Assembly: GCA_964469215.1 (NCBI GenBank)
Contig: CAYXYB010000013.1
Coordinates: 22,976-86,975 of the forward strand
Reading direction: 5' to 3'
DNA: 64,000 bases
Source of the DNA: SKPS01 sp964469215
GTDB taxonomy: Bacteria > Bacteroidota > Bacteroidia > Bacteroidales > SKPS01
The notes below the pieces were generated by a model. That model did not search any database and was not told the DNA's origin. It saw only the letters and a list, made by a program, of their open reading frames with translations. A program made the translations under genes and the position numbers. The first letter of the stretch is position 1. Every line of letters starts with the position of its first letter. Below are positions 37,901 to 45,912 of this stretch, in pieces.

Positions 37901-39802
37901 TTACCCCATCATCTCGACACTACGTTTGACAAAGGTTGTGAGTTTCTCCCCTTTCAGGAGGTTTTGTGACAACAGGGCAAGATCAAATAGCTGACTGACA
38001 AGTTTCTCTTTGTTCTCCGCAGATTCACCATCGTTGTTAAGGAACTCAACGCGAGGGTGGTTTGTATTAACAACCAGATTATACGTATCAGGGAACATGC
38101 CGAATGTATTCATCCCACCACCTCCTATCTGCTGCATATCCTTCATCCTTCTCATGAACTCAGGGCGTGTGATTATCATTGGCATCTCCTCATGGCTGAG
38201 GTTCTCGAAGACCACAATGAAATCTTTATTATCGATTGTTTTCTCGATCAGCTCTTTGATGCTTTTTTGCTCCTCTTCGGTAAGTTTTGAGGGCATCAAA
38301 TCCTCTTTGTTGATGAGTTTATCCATCACATCTGCATCCACCCTGGTGAATTTTACATCTTCGAGTTTCTGTTCGAGGTGATTTATAAAGTGGTTATCGA
38401 GCGGGCCGTCAAACAAAAGCACATCGTAGCTGCGTTCCCGTGCTGCTTCTATATAGGTGTGCTGGTCTTCGGTATCGGCAGCATATAGATGCACCACCTT
38501 CTTATCCTTGTCGGTCTGAAGGCCTGCAATATGATTTTTGTACTCATCAAGAGTGAAATATTTACCTCCGGTATTTTTCAACAGCACAAACTTTGATGCT
38601 CTCTCAGCAAACTTCTCGTCAGTAAGGATACCATAGATGATAAATATCCTGATGTCATCCCATTTCTGTTCGAACTCTTCACGGCGGTTTTTGAAAATAT
38701 CCTCAAGCTTTTCTGCCACCTTTTTGCCGATATGTCCCGATATCTTTTTTACGTTTGAATCGCTCTGAAGATATGAGCGGGAAACGTTGAGTGGTATGTC
38801 GGGTGAGTCAATTACTCCATGCAGCAAAGTAAGGAAATCAGGCACAACACCTTCAACAGAATCGGTGATGAAGACCTGGTTTGAATAAAGCTGAATCTTA
38901 TCGCGCTGAACCTCGAAATTATTTTTCACTTTGGGGAAATAGAGTACTCCGGTGAGATTAAAAGGATAATCGACATTCAGGTGAATATTGAAGAGAGGAT
39001 CTTCGAACTGCATGGGATAGAGCTCACGGTAAAATGCAAGATAGTCTTCATCTTTAAGGTCTGCGGGAGTCTTTTTCCATAAGGGGTTTGTGTTGTTGAT
39101 TATTCGTGGCCGCTGTTTTGATTCATACTTGTCGTGGCCGTGTTCGTCCTTCTCCCCTTCGATCTTTTCGCTGTAGCTTTCAGTTCCGAACTCGATCGGC
39201 ACCGGCAGGAAACGGCAGTATTTCCTCAGTATGGATAATATCCTCTGCTCTTCAAGGAACTCGAGTGAATCATCAGCGATATGCAAAACAACGTCTGTTC
39301 CTCTTGAAGTTTTGTCGTTCTCCTCCATTGTATATTCAGGAGAGCCATCGCAAGACCATTTAACGGCTTTGGTATTCCCGCTTTTTTTGTAAGTCTTTGT
39401 AAAAAGTTCCACCCGTCCGGCTACCATAAAACTTGAATAGAATCCCAGCCCGAAATGGCCGATTATTGCAGAGGCATCAACATTTTTGAATTTTTTAAGG
39501 AACTCTTCTGCGCTCGAGAATGCGATCTGGTTTATATACTTTTCAACCTCCTCGGTTGTCATCCCGATACCTGCATCAGAAACCGTCAGTGTTTTCTTCT
39601 CCTTGTCGATATTGATCCTGATGGTGACATCACCCAGTTCTCCTTTGAAGGTTCCGAGTGAAGCCAGGGCTTTAAGTTTCTGTGTTGCATCCACAGCGTT
39701 TGAGACCAGCTCACGCAGGAATATTTCATGATCTGAGTAGAGGAATTTTTTGATTATCGGAAAGATGTTCTCTGTTTGGACGTTGATTTTGCCTTGCTGC
39801 AT
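37901..39802 (-). CDS. htpG: Chaperone HtpG (Hsp90)
   Basis: The 633-residue chaperone has the GHKL ATPase domain with LVSNAVDATQKL, VSDAGIGMT and IIGHFGLGFYSSFMVA. The middle domain includes YFPKVKNNFE and RSYLQSD, and the C-terminal dimer domain ends near NLLKGEKL. Length and order are typical. It folds client proteins in an ATP-driven clamp cycle. The 595-bp upstream gap is full of repeats (see the separate entry); the closest, CGATT octamers, start about 55 bp before the ATG. No CIRCE-like inverted repeat was seen. Confidence 0.97.
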   Translation of the reverse strand: MQQGKINVQTENIFPIIKKFLYSDHEIFLRELVSNAVDATQKLKALASLGTFKGELGDVTIRINIDKEKKTLTVSDAGIGMTTEEVEKYINQIAFSSAEEFLKKFKNVDASAIIGHFGLGFYSSFMVAGRVELFTKTYKKSGNTKAVKWSCDGSPEYTMEENDKTSRGTDVVLHIADDSLEFLEEQRILSILRKYCRFLPVPIEFGTESYSEKIEGEKDEHGHDKYESKQRPRIINNTNPLWKKTPADLKDEDYLAFYRELYPMQFEDPLFNIHLNVDYPFNLTGVLYFPKVKNNFEVQRDKIQLYSNQVFITDSVEGVVPDFLTLLHGVIDSPDIPLNVSRSYLQSDSNVKKISGHIGKKVAEKLEDIFKNRREEFEQKWDDIRIFIIYGILTDEKFAERASKFVLLKNTGGKYFTLDEYKNHIAGLQTDKDKKVVHLYAADTEDQHTYIEAARERSYDVLLFDGPLDNHFINHLEQKLEDVKFTRVDADVMDKLINKEDLMPSKLTEEEQKSIKELIEKTIDNKDFIVVFENLSHEEMPMIITRPEFMRRMKDMQQIGGGGMNTFGMFPDTYNLVVNTNHPRVEFLNNDGESAENKEKLVSQLFDLALLSQNLLKGEKLTTFVKRSVEMMG

Positions 39803-39856
39803 AACTTAATTATGTTTAGGGGTTAACTTTGCCAGCTTGAATGTTTAGAGTTTTGT

Positions 39857-39888
39857 CGATTAACCGATTTAACGATTAGCCGAATAGA
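39857..39888. repeat. Four 8-bp CGATTNNN units upstream of htpG
   Basis: CGATTAAC, CGATTTAA, CGATTAGC and CGAATAGA are contiguous. The same octamer family recurs at 40123-40146 (CGATTCCC, CGATTGTA, CGATTCAA) and, on the other strand, at 14613 and 63695. Confidence 0.7.
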
Positions 39889-39958
39889 CATCCCACGGGA
39901 TTGTCAAAGCGTGTGCCATTGGGTAATTACTGACAAAATGTCTGGGGGGGGTATCTGC

Positions 39959-40029
39959 AATTACGAATTACGAATTACGAATTACGAATTACGAATTACG
40001 AATTACGAATTACGGGGTAGTCGGTAGTC
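39959..40029. repeat. Heptamer array AATTACG x 8 followed by GGTAGTC x 2
   Basis: Eight exact 7-bp AATTACG units (39959-40014) are followed after one G by two GGTAGTC units (40016-40029). GGTAGTC is the same unit as in the 20115 array. Confidence 0.93.
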
Positions 40030-40256
40030 TTGCGTTCGGCTCACTTCGTTCGCGTTCCGGGTTCTTGCACTCGCTTCGCTCGTGGGTTCAGAGTTTAACG
40101 ACTATACAACGTTATGATTACTCGATTCCCCGATTGTACGATTCAATAAAACGCAGATTACGCTGATCGTTTATGATTGATTATGATATTGAGTGAACCA
40201 CGAGGTTAGCTGATGGCTCATAACTAATAAATTATAACTTATAACCCCGATTCATC

Positions 40257-40307
40257 GGGCACTGATCTCGATGCCCTGAGCGCAGCCGAAGGGGAGCTGA
40301 AGTGCCC
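40257..40307. repeat. REP-like inverted repeat with CTGAGC...CGAAG core
   Basis: GGGCACT (40257-40263) and AGTGCCC (40301-40307) are exact inverted repeats around a core CTGAGCGCAGCCGAAG (40276-40291). The reverse complement of the core, CTTCGGCTGCGCTCAG, resembles CTTCGACAAGCTCAG at 63959. Confidence 0.65.
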
Positions 40308-40397
40308 AGACTGCACAGTATTTATACATTGTCAAAAGGAAAAAGAAAAAAGTAAAAAACTCAACTTTCACACTATCAATCTTTCACACTTTCAAAC

Positions 40398-41414
40398 TCA
40401 ATCAACAACAATATTCCACCCGTACTTATCTTCGACTTCACCGAGCTGGATACCGGTTAGGGTGTTGTACAGTTTTGTTGTCAGGGGGCCGGGTTTGCCG
40501 TCTTTGCAGTAGTGATACTCTTTGCCTGTGTCGCGGTCAACTATCTTTCCAATGGGAGTAATGACTGCAGCTGTACCACAAGCACCCACTTCTTCGAAGG
40601 TCTTCAGTTCCTCAACGGGAACCTTACGACGTTCAACCTTCATCCCCATATCCTCCGCCAATGTAATTAGGCTTTTGTTAGTTATGGAGGCGAGAATTGA
40701 GGTAGATTCGGGGGTGATATAGGTGTTATTTTTTATACCGAAGAAGTTGGCAGGCCCACATTCATCTATATACTTTTTCTCTTTGGCATCAAGGAACAGT
40801 ACGGAACTGAAACCTTCTTCCTTACCCCTTTTCAATGCTTTTAGGCTGGCAGCATAGTTTCCGCCCACCTTGAAGGTACCGGTGCCAAGTGGTGCTGCCC
40901 TGTCGTAGTCGCGGGCTATCTGGATTGATACCGGGTTGAAACCTTCCTTAAAATAGGGCCCTACTGGGGTGCCAAACACCAGGAACAGGTATTCCTTTGC
41001 AGGCTGAATACCTACATTGGCGCTGGTGCCTATAAGCAGAGGCCTCAGATAGAAGGTGGCACCATAGCCATAAGGAGGCACAAATTCACGGTTGAGTTGC
41101 ACAGCCTTTGTTATTGCTTCTTTGAACAGATAGTCGGGCACTTCCTGCATCAGTACACCTCTTGCCGAGTGCTGAAGGCGCCTGGAGTTTTCATCCCAAC
41201 GAAAAATCCTGATCTTTCCGTCTTTACCGGTGAAAGCCTTCATCCCCTCAAAGGCCTCCTGCCCGTAATGCAGGGCAATTGCAGACATGTGAATGTTAAT
41301 ATTTTCAGATTCTGTAACCTCAAGGTCACTCCACTTACCATCACGGAACCAGGAGCGAACATTGACATGGGTTTTAAAATAACCGAAAGGCAGGTTTTTC
41401 CAATCTATATTCAT
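40398..41414 (-). CDS. ilvE: Branched-chain amino acid aminotransferase
   Basis: The 338-residue class IV aminotransferase interconverts Leu, Ile and Val with their 2-oxo acids. The pyridoxal-phosphate lysine is in TGTFKVGGNYAAS, and GYGATFYLRPLLIGT, FLDAKEKKYIDECGPANFF and EEVGACGTAAVITPIG are typical of the long (type II) BCAT form. The length agrees. With the fused E1 at 17688 and E3 at 61435, it can start the breakdown of branched-chain amino acids or supply branched acyl-CoA primers. It stands alone after the repeat-rich gap, with a possible variant -7 box TACATTAG at 41454-41461 (minus strand). Confidence 0.95.
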   Translation of the reverse strand: MNIDWKNLPFGYFKTHVNVRSWFRDGKWSDLEVTESENINIHMSAIALHYGQEAFEGMKAFTGKDGKIRIFRWDENSRRLQHSARGVLMQEVPDYLFKEAITKAVQLNREFVPPYGYGATFYLRPLLIGTSANVGIQPAKEYLFLVFGTPVGPYFKEGFNPVSIQIARDYDRAAPLGTGTFKVGGNYAASLKALKRGKEEGFSSVLFLDAKEKKYIDECGPANFFGIKNNTYITPESTSILASITNKSLITLAEDMGMKVERRKVPVEELKTFEEVGACGTAAVITPIGKIVDRDTGKEYHYCKDGKPGPLTTKLYNTLTGIQLGEVEDKYGWNIVVD

Positions 41415-41486
41415 GACATTTGGGTGTTAAATTGATAAAATATTTTTAGCTTGCTAATGTAGAAAAAATACATCTTATAACAAACA

Positions 41487-42998
41487 TCAGTCGTTGATTT
41501 CGCACATTTTTGTCAAAAGTACCTCTATTTCTTTCATCAGGTCATTGTGTTTGCCGCTGTAGTTATTAACAATAAGTGAGTAGGCAAGCTTTCTGCCTGA
41601 AGCTGTTGTGGCATAGCCGCTGAACCCTTTTACATTTTCAAGGGTGCCGCTTTTTGCCCTCAGGTTTCCTTTTGCGGCGCCTCGCCTGAAACGATTTGCC
41701 ACACTTCCCGATTCACCTGCAACTGGAAGTGATTCGTGGAAAACCCGGTAGTTTGGATCTTTGGTGTATGCTGCCAGAGCCATTGCAAGGGTTTTGGTTG
41801 TTATGATGTTCTTCCTTGCCAGTCCGCTTCCATCCTTCAGGTTCATTCCCGACACATCTACACCCTGTTTTTGCCAGAACTCAACTACCTTCATCAAACC
41901 CGCTTCAGTTGAGCCGTCACCAGCACTCTGTTTTCCAAGTGTTCTCACAATTGCTTCGGCATACATGTTTACACTACGGAAGTTAATCCAGTAAACTATT
42001 TCTGCCAGGGATGGAGATTGGTACACCAATAGTTGTCTCCTTTTCAGAGTATCTGCCTCCCCCATCCATAACATCCTGAGTTGTGTTGTGGGTTGTTTCA
42101 TTATCACCGTGCCGTTTGCCGAGAGGAATTCGTGCATCGAGAAAGCCACATGGTACGGCGGGTCAGGGAGGGTGCCCGATACCTCAAAACTCTTGACTCC
42201 GGCCGGGACTGTACCCCTCAGCCAGCGCAGGTTGCTGAGCGGAGCCCCATATACATTAACCATGTCGCCTGAACCCCTCGGTCCGGTAGTAACGTCAGAG
42301 ATAATCTCAAGATATGGCGCTTCAGGGCGCGTACTGGTGAGTTTTGCAGGCATACCTTCACGGCGCCCGGGTTCATAAATGAAGGTGACAATATTGTCAT
42401 TCACAGATAAGCCTGCAACCCCGGCACCGTAGGAGTTACCAATGTCTTCGTATTGCCAGGAGGGGATGACCTGCATCTGGGGGAAAAAAGATTGATCTGC
42501 AATAATGCCTCCATGTACAGTCCTTATGCCTGATTCCTGCATGATGTTCAAAATCGTCTGAAGCAATGTGTCGTAACATGTTGCAGAACCAAAACGGGAT
42601 GCACCGAGGGTTGGGTCTCCACCCCCTTCAACATAAATATTACCCCATAAATTACCTGCTGAATCAACAGTACCGCTTATACTTACTGCCGTTTTAAACC
42701 TGAAGTCGCTGCCCAGCAGTGATAGCGCAGCGGCTGAAGTAAAAGGTTTGAGTGTTGATGCAGGCATCAGGGCAAGGTTATCATTAATGGCTTTATACTT
42801 TTTTCCGGAGGTTATGTCGATTGCACAGAAGCCCCAGCTTGCATGCTTCACAGGAGCAGAGCCGGCGAAATTCACCAGGGCGCTGTCGAAGGCATTAGCT
42901 ACAGGTGTGTCCGTTACCTGGGCCTGACCCGGATACCAAAAAACCGTAAGAAAAAATATCAATATAAAACTAACCCGGGTAAACTCTCTTATTATCAT
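41487..42998 (-). CDS. dacB: D-alanyl-D-alanine carboxypeptidase/endopeptidase (PBP4 type)
   Basis: The 503-residue peptidase of family S13 has a signal peptide (FILIFFLTVFWYPGQA). The three penicillin-binding motifs are STLK (about residue 79), SVN in GLSVNDN (about 198) and KSGT in LRAKSGTLENVKG (about 452). It acts in the periplasm on peptidoglycan, removing D-Ala or cutting DD-crosslinks. The long insertion between SxxK and SxN is normal for class C PBPs. It is divergent from mscL. Confidence 0.95.
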   Translation of the reverse strand: MIIREFTRVSFILIFFLTVFWYPGQAQVTDTPVANAFDSALVNFAGSAPVKHASWGFCAIDITSGKKYKAINDNLALMPASTLKPFTSAAALSLLGSDFRFKTAVSISGTVDSAGNLWGNIYVEGGGDPTLGASRFGSATCYDTLLQTILNIMQESGIRTVHGGIIADQSFFPQMQVIPSWQYEDIGNSYGAGVAGLSVNDNIVTFIYEPGRREGMPAKLTSTRPEAPYLEIISDVTTGPRGSGDMVNVYGAPLSNLRWLRGTVPAGVKSFEVSGTLPDPPYHVAFSMHEFLSANGTVIMKQPTTQLRMLWMGEADTLKRRQLLVYQSPSLAEIVYWINFRSVNMYAEAIVRTLGKQSAGDGSTEAGLMKVVEFWQKQGVDVSGMNLKDGSGLARKNIITTKTLAMALAAYTKDPNYRVFHESLPVAGESGSVANRFRRGAAKGNLRAKSGTLENVKGFSGYATTASGRKLAYSLIVNNYSGKHNDLMKEIEVLLTKMCEIND

Positions 42999-43096
42999 AC
43001 CAATAAAAAGTTAAATGCGAATCACAATGTTAAACAGAGATAACGCCATGCTAAAATATCAATTTTACATTTGAGCAGATTTTTTTTTTAAATCTC

Positions 43097-43127
43097 TTGT
43101 ATAGAGCATATAATAATTGTATGTTTG
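43097..43127 (+). promoter_or_regulatory. Promoter of mscL
   Basis: TTG (43097-43099), a 20-bp spacer and TATGTTTG (43120-43127) match the Bacteroidota consensus; the leader is about 25 nt. Confidence 0.65.
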
Positions 43128-43154
43128 GTATCACAAATCAAAAACCAAAATACC

Positions 43155-43583
43155 ATGGGAATAGTAAAGGAATTCAAGGAGTTTGCCGTTAAAGGCAATA
43201 TGATTGACATGGCCGTGGGTATCATCATTGGTGGTGCCTTCGGGAAAATTATCACATCATTGGTCAACGATGTTATTATGCCTCCATTGGGTGCATTGCT
43301 TGGTGGTGTTGATTTCACTGACATGAAATTACCCATCAAAGCTGCAGAACTAGATGCCACCGGTGCGACAATTGCAGAAGCTGTCACACTGAATTATGGT
43401 AATTTCATTCAGACCGCGGTTGATTTTCTGATTGTTGCTTTCGCAATATTTATGGCAATAAAGGCGATGAACAGACTGAAAAAGAAGGAGGTTGAAGTTC
43501 CAGCCGCTCCGGCACCCGATCCGGAACCACCGGCACAGGAAAAACTTCTTACCGAAATCAGGGATTTGCTGAAACTGAAGTAA
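43155..43583 (+). CDS. mscL: Large-conductance mechanosensitive channel
   Basis: The 142-residue channel has the amphipathic N-terminal helix (MGIVKEFKEFAVKGN), the first membrane helix with MIDMAVGIIIGGAFGKIITSLV, the variable periplasmic loop, the second helix (FIQTAVDFLIVAFAIF) and a cytoplasmic helix (KLLTEIRDLLKLK). A Pro/Ala-rich linker (VPAAPAPDPEPPAQ) lies before the last helix. It opens under membrane tension to release solutes at osmotic down-shock. The ATG at 43155 is supported by the promoter; an upstream frame extends back to 43125, inside the -7 box. Confidence 0.97.
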   Translation: MGIVKEFKEFAVKGNMIDMAVGIIIGGAFGKIITSLVNDVIMPPLGALLGGVDFTDMKLPIKAAELDATGATIAEAVTLNYGNFIQTAVDFLIVAFAIFMAIKAMNRLKKKEVEVPAAPAPDPEPPAQEKLLTEIRDLLKLK

Positions 43584-43622
43584 TGACGCTATAAGGGAGC
43601 TGTATTATCCCTGGATGTTAAA

Positions 43623-43630
43623 TATCTTTG
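43623..43630 (+). promoter_or_regulatory. -7 box directly before the Omp85-type gene
   Basis: TATCTTTG is followed by TTTT and then the ATG at 43635, a spacing of 4 nt. Confidence 0.55.
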
Positions 43631-43634
43631 TTTT

Positions 43635-44984
43635 ATGAAACACCTTTGTGTAGCATTGTTGTTATTGATTTCCATTGCCTGTTTTTCTCAGACCGACACT
43701 TCAAAAGCTCCTGATAAAAAGGGGAAGATAAAAACGGGATGGACTTTTGGTGCGTTACCTGCCGTGGCATATGATTCCGACCTTGGCTTCAAGTATGGTG
43801 CCCTGGTAAACTTCTACAACTTTGGTGACGGATCAACATACCCAAACTATCTTCAGTCGATATACCTGGAGGTGAACCGCACTACCAAAGGGAGTGGCGC
43901 CAATCAGCTTTTCTTCGACTCTGAACATCTTTTTAAAAAGAGGAAGATCAGGGTTACCTCAGACCTGAGTTATCTCACAGAGCAAGCCCTCAATTTTTAC
44001 GGTTTCAACGGTGCGGCTGTCAACTATAATCCATTGTTTGAAGATATGGAATCAGATGATTATATTTCAAGGATGTATTACAGGCTTGACCGTCGCATGT
44101 TGAGGTTCACAACAGATTTTCAGGGATATATCTATAAGGACAGGCTCAGGTGGCTTCTGGGGGTGGCACATTTCACAAACAGGATAGACAATGTTGATAT
44201 TGACAAGCTAAACAAAGGGAAAAGCGGTGACAAGTTATTACCAGATACAGCACTTCTTTATAATAAATATTCTGATTGGGGTATAATACCCGGGAAAGAG
44301 GCTGACGGCGGTATAAACAACTATCTGAAAGCCGGATTTGTATATGATACCAGGGATATTGAAGCAAATCCGAACAGGGGGATGTGGACGGAGATATTGC
44401 TGCTTGCCGCACCGGAATTTCTTTACAACAAAGAGAATTCGTTTGGCAAAATGGTTTTTATCCACCGGCAGTATTTCACGCTGTTCCCAGGAAGGCTGAC
44501 CTTTGCCTACCGTCTTGGTTACCAGGGAACTTTGTGGGGTGATGCCCCTTTTTATATGCAGAGTTACCTCTTCAGTTCATATTCACAGTCGATAATTACC
44601 GAAGGGCTTGGTGGAGCAAAATCACTCAGAGGCATTCTGCGCAACAGGGTTGTGGGTGATGGGGTTACCTATGGAAACTTTGAGTTCAGGTATAAATTTC
44701 TGCGAACTATGTTTCTGAAGCAGAATTTTTACTTAGCCTTAAATACCTTTCTGGATGCAGGTATGGTTGTCGACCCGGTTAAGATCGACGATTCAGGACT
44801 CCCGGCTTCAGAGGTCTACTCAGATTATTTCAAAAGTGATAAGGATAAACTGCATACCACATACGGTATTGGATTACATGCTGCACTGAATGAAAACTTC
44901 GTGCTTTCGGTAAATTTCGGGATTGCAGCAGACAAGCAGGATGGAAAGACAGGCCTCTATATAGGTACCAACTGGCTGTTCTAA
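43635..44984 (+). CDS. BamA/TamA-family outer membrane barrel (Omp85-like) without POTRA domains
   Basis: The 449-residue protein has a signal peptide (LCVALLLLISIACFSQ) and a 16-strand-like barrel with aromatic strand ends. Near the C-terminal part it shows the Omp85 lid motif GGAKSLRGILRNR, followed by NFEFRYKF strands. The N-terminal POTRA repeats of BamA are absent: residue 30 already leads to barrel strands (GWTFGALPAVAYDSDLGFKYG). The ending IGTNWLF has the C-terminal aromatic residue used for barrel insertion. It probably sits in the outer membrane. Roles in lipid or protein transport are only inferred. Confidence 0.87.
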   Translation: MKHLCVALLLLISIACFSQTDTSKAPDKKGKIKTGWTFGALPAVAYDSDLGFKYGALVNFYNFGDGSTYPNYLQSIYLEVNRTTKGSGANQLFFDSEHLFKKRKIRVTSDLSYLTEQALNFYGFNGAAVNYNPLFEDMESDDYISRMYYRLDRRMLRFTTDFQGYIYKDRLRWLLGVAHFTNRIDNVDIDKLNKGKSGDKLLPDTALLYNKYSDWGIIPGKEADGGINNYLKAGFVYDTRDIEANPNRGMWTEILLLAAPEFLYNKENSFGKMVFIHRQYFTLFPGRLTFAYRLGYQGTLWGDAPFYMQSYLFSSYSQSIITEGLGGAKSLRGILRNRVVGDGVTYGNFEFRYKFLRTMFLKQNFYLALNTFLDAGMVVDPVKIDDSGLPASEVYSDYFKSDKDKLHTTYGIGLHAALNENFVLSVNFGIAADKQDGKTGLYIGTNWLF

Positions 44985-44991
44985 AAACCTG

Positions 44992-45867
44992 TCAGACAAC
45001 GTTGTGTTTTTTCAGCAGCGATTCCATCTGCTGCTGCATTGATTTTGCTTCTTCTTTGGCTTTAATTGCGAAGTCCGGTCCCTTTGATGCGAATATTATT
45101 GTTCTAGAAGCATTGACAAGCAATCCGCAATCGTTGTTCATTCCATACTCAGCCACTGCCTCAAGGTTGCCTCCCTGAGCTCCGACACCCGGCACCAGCA
45201 GGAAATGCGAAGGTGCAATTTTCCTTATTCCAGTAAGCATCTCCGCCTTTGTAGCTCCAACCACAAACATCATCGAGTTTTCATCGGCCCACTCAAATGA
45301 CTTGATAATCACCTGTTCGTAAAGTTTTCTGCTTCCATATTGATGAACCCTTATACCCAGCCTGTCGAGAGTTGAGGGGAACCATGGCTGTATCAGCTGA
45401 AAGTCTTCTGCTCCTTCATTGGATGTAAGTATCAGGAGTACTACCCATTTCCCCTTATATGACAGAAAAGGGGTTACAGAATCCTTGCCCATATAGGGAG
45501 CAACTGTAATTGCATCGAAAGGCAGGGTCTCGAAAAAAGCCTTGGCATACTGTGCTGAGGTATTACCTATATCACCTCTTTTTGCATCGGCAATTTTAAA
45601 AACCTGATCCCCGAACTGCTCCAGATAATGTATGGTTTTCTCGAGGCTTGTCCACCCGTCCACGCCACGGCTCTCATAAAACGCAAGGTTTGGCTTGTAG
45701 GCAACAGCAAAATCTATTGTTGCATCAATGATCTGTTTATTGAATGAGAAAACAGGATCATCCTCCTTCATCAGGTTTTCCGGAATTTTTGTAATATCAC
45801 TGTCTAATCCAACGCAGAGGAAGCTTCTCTTTTTTCTGATAAGATCTGCAAGTTGCTTTCTATCCAT
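44992..45867 (-). CDS. pyrF: Orotidine 5'-phosphate decarboxylase
   Basis: The 291-residue enzyme converts OMP to UMP in pyrimidine synthesis. The catalytic lysine-aspartate pair is in KIADAKRGDIGNT, with other group II features SFNKQIIDATIDFAVAYKPNLAFYE (bulk of the barrel) and LLVPGVGAQGGN. The length is of the longer type 2 enzymes found in Bacteroidota and mycobacteria. It follows prfA by 45 bp, as is common in this phylum, so it is likely in the prfA transcript. Confidence 0.95.
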   Translation of the reverse strand: MDRKQLADLIRKKRSFLCVGLDSDITKIPENLMKEDDPVFSFNKQIIDATIDFAVAYKPNLAFYESRGVDGWTSLEKTIHYLEQFGDQVFKIADAKRGDIGNTSAQYAKAFFETLPFDAITVAPYMGKDSVTPFLSYKGKWVVLLILTSNEGAEDFQLIQPWFPSTLDRLGIRVHQYGSRKLYEQVIIKSFEWADENSMMFVVGATKAEMLTGIRKIAPSHFLLVPGVGAQGGNLEAVAEYGMNNDCGLLVNASRTIIFASKGPDFAIKAKEEAKSMQQQMESLLKKHNVV

Positions 45868-45912
45868 AAACCTTGGTTTTATATAGGGGTTATTTTCGAA
45901 GGGAATACATGA

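Larger units (their letters stand above)
39803..40397. other. 595-bp gene-free gap with several repeat types
   Basis: No coding potential or tRNA is seen. From left to right it holds: CGATT octamers (39857-39888); the AATTACG heptamer array with two GGTAGTC units (39959-40029); a CG-rich double motif built of TTCGTTCG and CTTCGCTCG (40030-40090); a second CGATT octamer run (40123-40146); a small hairpin CCCGAT-TC-ATCGGG (40246-40259); and a REP-like inverted repeat (40257-40307). Confidence 0.8.

Noticed and set aside
39959..40029. Possible CRISPR array
   Set aside because: Units are 7 bp with no spacers, so it is a simple tandem repeat.
40030..40090. CG-rich TTCGTTCG/CTTCGCTCG stretch as a structured RNA gene
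   Set aside because: It shows two loose copies of a short word but no convincing stem set or promoter; treated as part of the repeat-rich gap.
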